Shown here: positions 56,012 to 64,000 of the stretch, in pieces
Layout: each line of letters starts with the position of its first letter
Numbering within the stretch: the first letter of the stretch is position 1
From: Candidatus Izemoplasma sp.
GTDB lineage: Bacteria > Bacillota_I > Bacilli_A > Izemoplasmatales > Izemoplasmataceae
DNA: 64,000 nt
Assembly: GCA_021736205.1 (NCBI GenBank)
Contig: JAIPGF010000001.1
Coordinates: 1 to 64,000 of the forward strand
Direction: 5' to 3'
Notes under the pieces: model-generated
Told to the model about the DNA's origin: nothing
What the model saw: only the letters and a program-made list of their open reading frames with translations
Database searches by the model: none
Translations under genes and position numbers: made by a program

Positions 56012-57127
56012 TTAGTCCTCCAAAAATACTTCAAAAACCTCGTTTCCAAATAAGAGACCGTGTTTCGTTAAATGCAGTCTATTCTTTGTTATGGTGAGTA
56101 AGCCTTTATCAATTAAATCATTAAGCTTAGGAAAATGCTTAAATATATCTGTATTATAAGTTTCATTAATATCGTTATAATCAACACCTTCAATTAGTCT
56201 TAGTCCTAGCATGCACGTGTCAGCTAATGGATAATAAGGATAAGTCTCACAGACCGAAAAATCGTGCTTAGAGATGGTTTTGATATAGCGCGTAACATTA
56301 CTGATTCGGTTAAAACGTTCACCATTAACTTTGGAGTGTGCACCACTACCAACACCTAAATAATCCTTGTTTTTCCAATAGGTTATATTGTGTTGTGAGG
56401 CAAATCCTTCTTTTGAAAAATTACTAATTTCATAATGCTTGTAGCCGTTTTTTGTTAAGAAATCTACAATTATATTATACATCAAATGAACGTCTTCTTC
56501 ACTATTTACACTGATATTTTTCTTGTTTTTTAAATAATATAAAATAGAATTTTCTTCTAAAATTAAGGCATAATAAGAAATATGTGGCACATCGAGTGAT
56601 AAAAAGAGTTCTAAATCACTTTTTAAATCTTTCATTGTTTGATTTGGCAAATCAAATATCAAATCAATGTTGATGTTTGTTATACCTTTCTTTTTAAGTA
56701 ATTTAACCGCTTTAAATACATGGTGATTCTTGTGTGATCTATTTAAGTTTTTTAACTGTGACTCATTAAATGTTTGAACGCCCATACTAACACGGTTAAT
56801 GTGATATTTCTCTAATAATTTAACAAATGATTCAGTAATATCATTGGGATTACATTCAATGGTATATTCGTTGATACTAATTGGCAATATATCTTTAAGT
56901 GTCTTAAATAATTCTTCAAGTAGCTTTAAATCTATATTAGATGGTGTTCCGCCACCAATATAGATAGTTTTTAATTCTTGGAGTTTGTTTTTATAATGGA
57001 TTAACTCTTTTGTTAACGCATTAATGTAGTCTTGTTTCTTAGCCTGTTTGGCTAATTCTTTGTGAAAGTCACAATACGTACAAATTTGTTCACAAAAAGG
57101 AATATGGATGTATAAACTATCAATCAT
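56012..57127 (-). CDS. hemW: HemW-like radical SAM protein
   Basis: 371 aa. The radical SAM cluster motif CxxxCxxC is at residues 12-19 (FCEQICTYCDF). TIYIGGGTPSNID, NRVSMGVQTFNESQLKNLNR and HYEISNFSKEGF-like blocks identify the HemW branch, a heme chaperone often misannotated as coproporphyrinogen oxidase. No other heme gene is in the window. The gene overlaps the XerD leader and precedes it by 1 bp. Confidence 0.93.
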   Translation of the reverse strand: MIDSLYIHIPFCEQICTYCDFHKELAKQAKKQDYINALTKELIHYKNKLQELKTIYIGGGTPSNIDLKLLEELFKTLKDILPISINEYTIECNPNDITESFVKLLEKYHINRVSMGVQTFNESQLKNLNRSHKNHHVFKAVKLLKKKGITNINIDLIFDLPNQTMKDLKSDLELFLSLDVPHISYYALILEENSILYYLKNKKNISVNSEEDVHLMYNIIVDFLTKNGYKHYEISNFSKEGFASQHNITYWKNKDYLGVGSGAHSKVNGERFNRISNVTRYIKTISKHDFSVCETYPYYPLADTCMLGLRLIEGVDYNDINETYNTDIFKHFPKLNDLIDKGLLTITKNRLHLTKHGLLFGNEVFEVFLED

Positions 57128-57144
57128 TTTTTTTCACCTCTAAA

Positions 57145-57170
57145 GAAAAAAAGACTTAGAAAAGTCTTTT
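57145..57170 (-). terminator. Rho-independent terminator
   Basis: AAAAGACTT-loop-AAGTCTTTT between the chromate transporter gene and hemW, with T-run on the reverse strand. Confidence 0.8.
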
Positions 57171-57738
57171 ATCTTATAAAAAATCCACCAACTAATAACG
57201 CCATAACGATTAAAATAGCTGGGTGTACATCAAACCAGGGCAAAAATTCATTCATCAACATAATAATAGTTGCAACCGTAAATATTCCAAGGATTATCCA
57301 CGTTCTAGCAGATGCCATATCTATTTGATGAAAGACACTACTTCTTGCCATACCAAAAGCAACACCAGCAATCAATACAACAACAACTGGTTTGGCTGCA
57401 GCTTGCATTCCTTGAACAAATTCAGAGTCTTTATTTTGTTGTAATAAATTAAATAAGATAATAATTGCGATAGTTGATGGTAAAATCATTCCTAATAACG
57501 CGACAAAGGCACCGAGGTAGCCAGCAACATCAAATCCAACTATAATACTCATCTTTGTTGCGATGGGACCTGGTAATGTATTACTCATCGCAAGAAAATC
57601 AGAAAATTCTGATTCAGTAATCCATCCCTGGTTATTTACAATTTCTTCTTCAATAAGTGGTATAGTGGCTTGTCCACCACCAAACCCAAAAATTCCTGGT
57701 TTTAAAAAAGCAAAAAATATTTTCCAAAGTTCTAACAT
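57169..57738 (-). CDS. chromate transporter family protein, single CHR domain
   Basis: 189 aa, about six membrane segments. The CHR signature is FLKPGIFGFGGGQATIPLIEEEIV and SNTLPGPIATKMSI. Proteins with one CHR domain normally work as a pair of genes of opposite topology. Here no second CHR gene lies beside it (lepA on one side, hemW on the other). Chromate export is family-based; other anions are possible. Confidence 0.88.
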   Translation of the reverse strand: MLELWKIFFAFLKPGIFGFGGGQATIPLIEEEIVNNQGWITESEFSDFLAMSNTLPGPIATKMSIIVGFDVAGYLGAFVALLGMILPSTIAIIILFNLLQQNKDSEFVQGMQAAAKPVVVVLIAGVAFGMARSSVFHQIDMASARTWIILGIFTVATIIMLMNEFLPWFDVHPAILIVMALLVGGFFIR

Positions 57739-57750
57739 ATATCCTCCTCA

Positions 57751-59586
57751 TTAATCATCATCGAGTGATAACACGCTTAAAAAGGCTTCTTGGGGAATTT
57801 CGACACTCCCAACACTTTTCATGCGTTTTTTTCCCTCTTTTTGTTTTTCTAATAATTTTCGTTTACGAGAAACATCTCCACCATAACATTTTGATAAGAC
57901 GTTTTTACGTAATGCTTTTATATTTGTTCTAGCAATGATTTTATTATTGATTGCTGCTTGAATAGGAATTTCAAACATTTGTCTCGGAATAAGTTCTTTT
58001 AGTTTACGCGTCATAGCATTACCGCGTCTGTAAGCAAAGTCTTTAAAGACAATTGTACTTAAAGCATCCACGACTTCACCATTCACTAAAATATCCATTT
58101 TAACAAGGTTACTATCACTGTATCCACTCACTTCATAATCAAAACTAGCGTACCCTTTTGTACTTGATTTAAGTTTATCAAAGAAATCAAACACAATTTC
58201 TAGTAGTGGTAGTTTGTATGTTATTTGCACTCTATTTTCTCCTGCGTATTGCATATCAATAAATTCACCACGTTTATTTTGGCATAATTTCATAATATTA
58301 CCAACATACTCTTCAGGTGACATAATAGTTGCTTTAATGATTGGTTCTTCAATCCGGTCTGTATGATTTGAATCAGGTAATTCAGCTGGATTATCGACTT
58401 CTTTCATAGTTCCATCTGTTAGATAAACATGGTAAATGACACTCGGACTTGTCGCAATTAAGGGAATATTAAATTCGCGTTCAATCCGTTCTTGTACAAT
58501 CTCCATGTGTAAGAGTCCTAAAAATCCACTGCGAAATCCAAAGCCAAGTGCTTGTGATGTTTCTGGTTCATAAGCTAGTGATGCATCATTGAGTTTTAAT
58601 TTATCAAGTGCATCTCTTAAATCATTATAGTCATCCGCATCAATTGGATAGAGTCCACAAAAAACCATCGGTTTTAATTTTCTATAACCAGGTAATGCTT
58701 TTTTTGTCGGATTATTTTTTGTTGTGATTGTATCTCCTACACCAACGTCTTTAACCGTTTTAATTGAAGCACTAATATAGCCAACATCACCCGGTGCTAA
58801 ATAATTCGTTTCTAATTTTTTAGGGGTGAAAATTCCCACATCTGTCACTTCGTATTCCGCATTTGTTGCCATCATTTTAATGATATCCCCTTTTTGGACC
58901 GTTCCTTCCATAATTCTAACAGAGGGAATAACGCCTTTATAAGGATCAAAAAACGAATCAAAGATCAACGCTTTTAGGGGTGCTTCTGAATCGCCTTTTG
59001 GGGCTGGGACTTCTTTGACTATTTGATCTAGTATCTCCTTGATACCAATGCCTTCTTTAGCACTTGCTAAAACAGCATTGTCAGTTTCTAGACCAATAAC
59101 ATCTTCTATTTCTTGTTTGACTTTATCAGGCATAGCGTTGGGTAAATCTATTTTATTTATTAAAGGTAATATTTCTAAATCATTATCAATTGCTAAATAG
59201 ACATTTGCCAAGGTTTGTGCTTCAATACCTTGTGCTGCATCTACCACTAATATTGCACCCTCGCAAGCCGCTAAACTGCGAGACACCTCATAGGTAAAAT
59301 CAACATGACCAGGGGTATCGATTAAATGAAACAAATATTCTTTTTTATCATCGTCTATATATTTAATCGTGACGGCATTTAATTTTATGGTAATACCGCG
59401 TTCGCGTTCTAGATCCATTGAATCAAGTAATTGTTCTTTCATATCTCTGGCTGAGACAGACTTTGTATATTCAAGTATGCGATCAGCTAATGTTGATTTT
59501 CCGTGATCTATATGAGCAATAATAGAAAAATTCCGGATTTGTTTTTGTTTTTCTTTTATTTTTTTGTAATCGAGTTTTTCACTCAT
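57751..59586 (-). CDS. lepA: elongation factor 4 (LepA)
   Basis: 611 aa translational GTPase that acts on stalled or mistranslocated ribosomes. G1 is [18 protein letters not shown]3 DTPGHVD, G4 NKIDLPNA. The LepA-specific C-terminal domain ends with [20 protein letters not shown]. It has an AGGTGA site. Downstream lies the chromate transporter gene after 12 bp. Confidence 0.97.
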   Translation of the reverse strand: MSEKLDYKKIKEKQKQIRNFSIIAHIDHGKSTLADRILEYTKSVSARDMKEQLLDSMDLERERGITIKLNAVTIKYIDDDKKEYLFHLIDTPGHVDFTYEVSRSLAACEGAILVVDAAQGIEAQTLANVYLAIDNDLEILPLINKIDLPNAMPDKVKQEIEDVIGLETDNAVLASAKEGIGIKEILDQIVKEVPAPKGDSEAPLKALIFDSFFDPYKGVIPSVRIMEGTVQKGDIIKMMATNAEYEVTDVGIFTPKKLETNYLAPGDVGYISASIKTVKDVGVGDTITTKNNPTKKALPGYRKLKPMVFCGLYPIDADDYNDLRDALDKLKLNDASLAYEPETSQALGFGFRSGFLGLLHMEIVQERIEREFNIPLIATSPSVIYHVYLTDGTMKEVDNPAELPDSNHTDRIEEPIIKATIMSPEEYVGNIMKLCQNKRGEFIDMQYAGENRVQITYKLPLLEIVFDFFDKLKSSTKGYASFDYEVSGYSDSNLVKMDILVNGEVVDALSTIVFKDFAYRRGNAMTRKLKELIPRQMFEIPIQAAINNKIIARTNIKALRKNVLSKCYGGDVSRKRKLLEKQKEGKKRMKSVGSVEIPQEAFLSVLSLDDD

Positions 59587-59668
59587 AAAATCACCTCCGA
59601 TTTCCGCTAGTTTATTGTAACTTATTTTTGTGTTTAATGCAATAAATTGATAATTAATATCCTTAGTG

Positions 59669-59697
59669 TTGACAAGTTTCTTTCAAAACGGTATATT
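59669..59697 (+). promoter_or_regulatory. promoter of the 112-residue membrane-protein gene
   Basis: TTGACA, 17-bp spacer, TATATT, 31 bp before the ATG at 59729. Confidence 0.78.
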
Positions 59698-59728
59698 AAT
59701 ACTTGTTAATAAGACAAGGAGTGATAAA

Positions 59729-60067
59729 ATGTTTGTTCTATATCTAGTTAATAAATATCTTGAACGATTAGATGATTATAAATTTGAGCACGTCTGGGAA
59801 ACAAAAATAACGCGCCATTCAAAACGGCTATTTACCGGCTTAGGTATTTACTATCTAGTTATATCTATGTTGCTAACAACGTTATTAACACTTGGCGAGA
59901 CGTTTTTTCTTTTAGACTTACTGGTGTTTATATTTGTCTTGTTTGTTTATGGTTATTTGTTACTGACACAACTTTTGAAATTTATTGCATTAAATAACCA
60001 ACGATATTTAGAAATAAAAATGAATATGAAGCAAGATGCCTTTGATAAAAACAATGTGGTAAATTAA
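59729..60067 (+). CDS. small membrane protein, unknown function
   Basis: 112 aa from the ATG at 59729 (AAGGAGTGATAAA upstream); a longer frame from 59666 overlaps the promoter and is unlikely. Two hydrophobic helices (about residues 32-55 and 58-82) are flanked by charged ends. I do not recognise the family. It has its own promoter and terminator. Confidence 0.68.
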   Translation: MFVLYLVNKYLERLDDYKFEHVWETKITRHSKRLFTGLGIYYLVISMLLTTLLTLGETFFLLDLLVFIFVLFVYGYLLLTQLLKFIALNNQRYLEIKMNMKQDAFDKNNVVN

Positions 60068-60098
60068 AACAAGAAATCCAAGATTTCTTGTTTTTTTT
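60066..60098 (+). terminator. Rho-independent terminator
   Basis: AAACAAGAAATC-CAA-GATTTCTTGTTTTTTTT. Confidence 0.9.
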
Positions 60099-60106
60099 AT
60101 AAGGTA

Positions 60107-60439
60107 ATGTAGTCTATAAGCCATGTTCTGTACCTTTTCAGGCGACAATCATTTATCTACTTGCGTCTCTCGCAAAATTCATTTCTTCTTTGAGAGTGCC
60201 CCTACCAAATTTGGGTTGCTAACTTATGGGGTTTACCCGTTCCACCAACTTAGTTTCCTAAGCTGCTCGTCTCTGTGGCACTTTTACAGATAATAACACC
60301 AGATTAAAGGTGCGTTCTCAGCCATTACACGCAATGTGTATATAGAGTTATGTTTTCCTCTATCATAAGCACTACAAACATCTCAGTTTGTGCTAGCATG
60401 GACTTTCCTAACCTTACGGCTCGATTGTCCGACTACATT
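60107..60439 (-). ncRNA. rnpB: RNase P RNA (class B)
   Basis: The reverse strand begins with AATGTAGTC and ends with GACTACATT (P1 pairing). It contains the core signature AGGAAAGTCCATGCTAGCAC with the CTGAGATG that follows, and near the 3' end ACAGAACATGGCTTATAG. These are the universally conserved parts of bacterial RNase P RNA, which cuts the 5' leader from pre-tRNA. About 333 nt. The order of the helices fits the Bacillus-type (class B) form. Confidence 0.92.
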
Positions 60440-60445
60440 GTTAAT

Positions 60446-62629
60446 TTATTTTTTCTTTGAATGTTTTTTGTGATGATGTCTTTTTTTAGAATTTTTGTCA
60501 TCTTTTTTACCATCTTTTTTTGGTTTTGGAAGCGTTGCTTTACGAGATAAATCAATGCGTCCTCTATCATCAATACCAATTACTTTTACATTGATGATGT
60601 CACCAATTTTACAAACATCTTGTGTTTTCTTAACATGATTGTGAGCAAGTTTGGAAATGTGGCATAACCCATCAGTTCCTTCCCATAACTCTACAAATGC
60701 TCCGTAGTTTTCTGTTCGAACAACTTTACCAGCATATGTTTCGCCAACTTTAGCTTCTCTGACGATATCTTCAATCATTTCATAAGCAGTATCAATATCA
60801 GCTTGATTGGTATGCATAATTGTTACATTACCATCATCATCGATATCAATTTTAACATCATTAGCCTCTTCAATGATTTTATTAATCATTTTTCCACCAG
60901 GTCCAATAACGTCTCTAATTTTATCAGGATCAATTTGTAGTAATTTAACTTTTGGTGCATATTTACTGACTGTATTACGTGGTTGTTCGATAGCAGCGTT
61001 CATATTTTCTAAAATTTGCAGGCGTGCTTCTCTTGCTTGCATTAACGCTTGAGTCATTATATCTTCACTTAATCCAGCAATTTTAATATCCATCTGTAAA
61101 GCAGTAATACCATCTTTTGTTCCGGCAACTTTGAAATCCATGTCACCATTATGATCTTCCATACCTTGAATATCCGTTAAAATACTATAGTCTTCACCTG
61201 TTTTAACAAGTCCCATAGCAATACCAGCAACGGGTGCTTTAATGGGTACTCCAGCAGCCATTAGACTCATACTACCTGCACAAATAGTTGCTTGTGAACT
61301 ACTACCGTTTGACTCAAGAATTTCTGAGACAACACGTACAGTATATGGAAACTCTTCTTTATCTGGCATAACTTGTGATAGTGCACGTTCCCCTAACATT
61401 CCATGACCAATTTCTCGTCGTCCTGGTCCAACATAACGTCCAGTTTCACCAACACTAAATGATGGGAAATTATAATGCAACATAAACGTTTTTTTCTCAA
61501 TATCTCCCATACCATCAATCATTTTATAGTCTGATAGAGATCCTAAGGTTGTTAATGCAATTGCTTGGGTTTGTCCACGTGTAAATAAAGCACTTCCGTG
61601 TGTTCTATCAAATAAATCAATTTTAGATTCAAGTGATCTAACTTCATCAAGTTTACGACCATCAGGTCTGATTTTTTCTTCACTGATTAAACGGCGAAGT
61701 TCATTTTTAACGATTGTTTTACATACATCTTTTACATCATTAAGTAAACTTTTCAATGCGTCTTTGTCTAAATCCTTATGTGCATCTTCAAAGTGTGCAA
61801 CAACTTCGTTGGTAATCTCACTAATATTATTTTCACGTTCGATTTTTTCTCTAATTTGAACAGCTTTAATTAATTTATCACTTGCGAAATCCACTACGTC
61901 TTGTTTGACAGCCTCATCGACAACTTTTAGAGTATATTCTGCTTTTTCTTCTCCGACTTCTGCGATAATCTCTTCTTGGAATTCACACAATTTTTTAATC
62001 CATTTGTGACCAAAGCTAATCGCACCTATCATAATATCTTCAGCAACTTCTTTAGCACTAGATTCAACCATGTTTACGGCTTCTTTAGTTCCTGCGACTG
62101 TTAATTCAACTTCAGTGATTTCTAGTTGTTCTAAGGTAGGGTTTAAGATGTACTCGCCATCAATATATCCAACGTTTACACCAGCAATTGGTCCTGAAAA
62201 TGGAATATCACTAATGCAAAGTGATAATGAACTACCAAACATAGCAGTCATTTCTGCTGAATAATCTTCATCGGCACTCATTACATTATTAATAACTTGC
62301 GTATCATACTTAAAACCTTCAGGAAATAACGGGCGAATCGGTCTATCGATAAGTCTCGCTGTTAGTGTTTCATTATCGCTTGGTCTTCCCTCTCTTTTTA
62401 AAAACCCACCTGGAATTTTTCCGGCAGCATACATTTTCTCACGGTAAATTACCATAAGTGGAAAAAATGGCAAGGTACTAGGTTCTTTTCCAACTGCTGT
62501 TACACTAAGCACGGCTGTATCTTCATATCTTATTAGTGCCGCACCTGCAGCTTGTTTTGCCATTTCACCAACTTCAACGACTAAATTACGTCCATTGAAG
62601 TCCATCTTAAATGTCTTCACTTCTGACAT
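60446..62629 (-). CDS. pnp: polyribonucleotide nucleotidyltransferase
   Basis: PNPase degrades RNA 3'-5' using phosphate. 727 aa: two RNase PH domains (the second with GPGRREIGHGMLGERAL and SNGSSSQATICAGS), a KH domain (IRDVIGPGGKMINKIIEE) and an S1 domain (GETYAGKVVRTENYGAFVEL) in order. The C-terminal tail is very basic (KKDGKKDDKNSKKRHHHKKH). rpsO, a frequent neighbour, is not next to it in the window. Confidence 0.97.
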   Translation of the reverse strand: MSEVKTFKMDFNGRNLVVEVGEMAKQAAGAALIRYEDTAVLSVTAVGKEPSTLPFFPLMVIYREKMYAAGKIPGGFLKREGRPSDNETLTARLIDRPIRPLFPEGFKYDTQVINNVMSADEDYSAEMTAMFGSSLSLCISDIPFSGPIAGVNVGYIDGEYILNPTLEQLEITEVELTVAGTKEAVNMVESSAKEVAEDIMIGAISFGHKWIKKLCEFQEEIIAEVGEEKAEYTLKVVDEAVKQDVVDFASDKLIKAVQIREKIERENNISEITNEVVAHFEDAHKDLDKDALKSLLNDVKDVCKTIVKNELRRLISEEKIRPDGRKLDEVRSLESKIDLFDRTHGSALFTRGQTQAIALTTLGSLSDYKMIDGMGDIEKKTFMLHYNFPSFSVGETGRYVGPGRREIGHGMLGERALSQVMPDKEEFPYTVRVVSEILESNGSSSQATICAGSMSLMAAGVPIKAPVAGIAMGLVKTGEDYSILTDIQGMEDHNGDMDFKVAGTKDGITALQMDIKIAGLSEDIMTQALMQAREARLQILENMNAAIEQPRNTVSKYAPKVKLLQIDPDKIRDVIGPGGKMINKIIEEANDVKIDIDDDGNVTIMHTNQADIDTAYEMIEDIVREAKVGETYAGKVVRTENYGAFVELWEGTDGLCHISKLAHNHVKKTQDVCKIGDIINVKVIGIDDRGRIDLSRKATLPKPKKDGKKDDKNSKKRHHHKKHSKKK

Positions 62630-62728
62630 ATTTTTTCCTCTTTTCTTCTATTTCTCTTCATTGTTTTATCCAATTAAATATAATACCATAAAAAAGTATA
62701 AATTAATAGTCAGAAAGCTTAAAACTTA

Positions 62729-63250
62729 TTATTTTCTAAAAGAATTATACCCACCATATATTGGGGTCACATTTTTTAGTGTAATAACGGAATTTTGTTC
62801 AAAAGAACGAATCAACTTAATGGTATGGCTAGCGTATTTTCTCCGTGTGTTGATTAATAAAATCTCTCTACTATCTGTCATCCCTTTTGCATCAACTGTG
62901 GTTACACCAATGTTGTTTTCACGAAGGGCATCTGTTAATTCTTGGCCATCTGTTTTACTAACAATTGCTTCAATACTAACATTTCCAATCGCTAGTTTGT
63001 TCTCTAAATAACTACCAACATAATTACCTACTGCAAATGCTAAGGCATAGATAATAATTTGAAAGGGATCTTTCGCTAAATCACTTAAAACTTGGGAAAC
63101 TAAAAACACCCACAGAATCACTTCGAAAAACCCTAAAACAGCTCCTAAGAGACGCTCATTTTTGGTAATTAAAACCATGCGCAACGTCATTAGCGCTACT
63201 TCAAGTACTTTTAAGAAAAATATTACAGCATAAATCATCATATTTGGCAT
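62729..63250 (-). CDS. UPF0316 (DUF2179) family membrane protein
   Basis: 173 aa: three membrane segments (residues ~3-22, 34-53, 60-80) followed by a DUF2179 domain (GNVSIEAIVSKTDGQELTDALR, DSREILLINTRRKYASHTIK). The start is ATG 63250 with AAGGACG about 10 bases upstream; the GTG at 63259 is within that site. Family function is uncertain. Its first 17 bases are one arm of a perfect inverted repeat. Confidence 0.85.
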   Translation of the reverse strand: MPNMMIYAVIFFLKVLEVALMTLRMVLITKNERLLGAVLGFFEVILWVFLVSQVLSDLAKDPFQIIIYALAFAVGNYVGSYLENKLAIGNVSIEAIVSKTDGQELTDALRENNIGVTTVDAKGMTDSREILLINTRRKYASHTIKLIRSFEQNSVITLKNVTPIYGGYNSFRK

Positions 63251-63308
63251 GTGAACCACGTCCTTATTAAATTTTCACAAGGATTATTGTAATGCCAAAT
63301 ATGATGAT
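63234..63308. repeat. 17-bp perfect inverted repeat around the UPF0316 start
   Basis: ATCATCATATTTGGCAT (63234-63250) and ATGCCAAATATGATGAT (63292-63308), 41-bp spacer. In the mRNA the start codon and first codons would be paired, with the ribosome site in the loop. Confidence 0.95.
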
Positions 63309-63346
63309 AGTCAACTCTTTTTTTAATAAATATTTCTATGGCTTCT

Positions 63347-64000
63347 TTAAGCCTTTAATTCAGTAAAATATTCTACAGAAGTTTTAATTGTTCCAACAAT
63401 TGGTATCGCCAGTATAACGCCACTTATTCCAAACAAACTTCCAAAGAAAATAAAACTACTTAAAACGAGTAATGGATGAATTTTTACTTCTTTACCCATA
63501 ATGAATGGTTGTAAAATATTGCCCTGGAATCCTTGTAAAACAAAATTACCTATAATAATAGCAATGAAGGCATAATTCCCAAATAATAATTGTTCAGAAA
63601 CAGTAAATGAATTTAATATAGGAAGTGAGATTGCAATGAATCCACCAATATATGGAATAATATCTAAAAATCCAACTAAAAACCCAAAGAAAATACTTTT
63701 TTGGATACTAAACCCAAAAATAATGAACATAATAGAAAACATGATACTCATAATAAACATCGAAATAAATCGGCCATTAAAATAATTGGTAATAACAACG
63801 TCAGTTCGTTTACCTAGTTCTTTTAAATGACTTTGATATTTTTTAGGAAATACATTCGTAATTCCTTTAAAAATAGTTTTTGAATCATGTAGTAAGAAAA
63901 ATAAAAATACCGGGATTAACACAATGACGACTATAATTCCTATAATATTTCTAAAGACACTTATAAAATTAATAATAACAGGCTCAGCTGTTTCTAATGA
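63347..64000 (-). CDS. AI-2E family transporter, N-terminus outside window
   Basis: The frame is open to base 64000; the GTG at 63922 is internal. About 218 residues are visible with five to six membrane segments. GFLVGFLDIIPYIGGFIAISLPI and the late GKEVKIHPLLVLSSFIFFGSLFGISGVILAIPIVGTIK match the conserved end of the AI-2E/PerM family (YdiK, YtvI and others). Substrates in this family are diverse (autoinducer export or Na+/H+ antiport in some), so none is assigned. Confidence 0.9.
   Translation of the reverse strand, partial: SLETAEPVIINFISVFRNIIGIIVVIVLIPVFLFFLLHDSKTIFKGITNVFPKKYQSHLKELGKRTDVVITNYFNGRFISMFIMSIMFSIMFIIFGFSIQKSIFFGFLVGFLDIIPYIGGFIAISLPILNSFTVSEQLLFGNYAFIAIIIGNFVLQGFQGNILQPFIMGKEVKIHPLLVLSSFIFFGSLFGISGVILAIPIVGTIKTSVEYFTELKA

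Noticed and set aside
1-64000. Possible Mycoplasma code (TGA read as Trp).
   Set aside because: ruvB, yggS-adjacent and regulator genes end in TGA at positions fitting family lengths, and Trp is written TGG throughout.
1-64000. tRNA or rRNA genes.
   Set aside because: No cloverleaf with a TTCAAAT-type T-loop or rRNA core segment was recognised on either strand; RNase P RNA is the only structural RNA gene seen.

Overview
This window is AT-rich bacterial chromosome with tightly packed, often overlapping genes and Shine-Dalgarno sites of the AGGAGG type. TGA ends real genes (for example ruvB, whose TGA overlaps the queA start), so the standard bacterial code applies, not the Mycoplasma code in which TGA is Trp. 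The gene families and their order (ftsZ, yggS, sepF, yggT, ylmH, then a T-box and ileS; LemA with DUF3137; paired M16 peptidases; class B RNase P RNA) point to a low-GC Bacillota or Mycoplasmatota lineage. It looks like a standard-code relative of the Mollicutes, such as the Acholeplasmatales or Izemoplasmatales. That placement is an inference; no rRNA is present.

Layout. 1-7970: a partial PAS-GGDEF protein, plsC, dfrA-thyA, ssb, LemA/DUF3137, glpK and a lysophospholipase-like hydrolase. 8004-13300: an M16 peptidase pair, then a deoxynucleoside operon (two YczE-like membrane proteins, deoC, deoD) led by what looks like a divergent purine-family riboswitch. 13352-19545: T-box-controlled ileS and the cell-division cluster, including an unlisted 49-residue membrane protein. 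19608-25821: tgt, a split 2-hydroxyacyl-CoA dehydratase activase pair, and a preQ1-I riboswitch in front of a queuosine-precursor transporter. 25926-27704: tryptophanase and a DUF805 protein.

27774-40934 is the accessory region. A hybrid cluster protein gene (hcp) is cut in two by 11,536 bp. The outer boundaries (28712 and 40247) look like the right and left ends of an IS200/IS605-type element. Joining the hcp flanks at those points restores the Hcp reading frame across the junction. Remnants of the start and end of a tnpB lie just inside the two ends. Between the tnpB remnants sit about 10.8 kb of cargo: a truncated GDPD, a PAF-acetylhydrolase-like lipase, a DUF2161 nuclease-like gene with a small membrane partner, a cupin/nitroreductase/Rieske operon, a GNAT, a broken glycoside-hydrolase-like gene, a 1099-residue repeat lipoprotein and an IS3 orfA remnant. 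hcp has also decayed by several frameshifts.

40992-47237: a reverse-strand unit in which an Fnr-like regulator (operon ruvB-queA-fnr) precedes a DUF438/hemerythrin-like/PAS protein, a YbaN-like protein and a PAS-methyltransferase fusion. Matching Fnr-type palindromes lie about 41 bp upstream of the predicted start sites of this operon and of hcp, which suggests one nitrosative or redox stress regulon that has lost hcp. 47394-53892: two overlapping genes for giant, almost wholly coiled-coil proteins with no recognised domain. 53919-64000: deoB, xerD-like recombinase, hemW, a single-domain chromate transporter, lepA, RNase P RNA, pnp, a UPF0316 protein whose start lies in a long inverted repeat, and a partial AI-2E family transporter.
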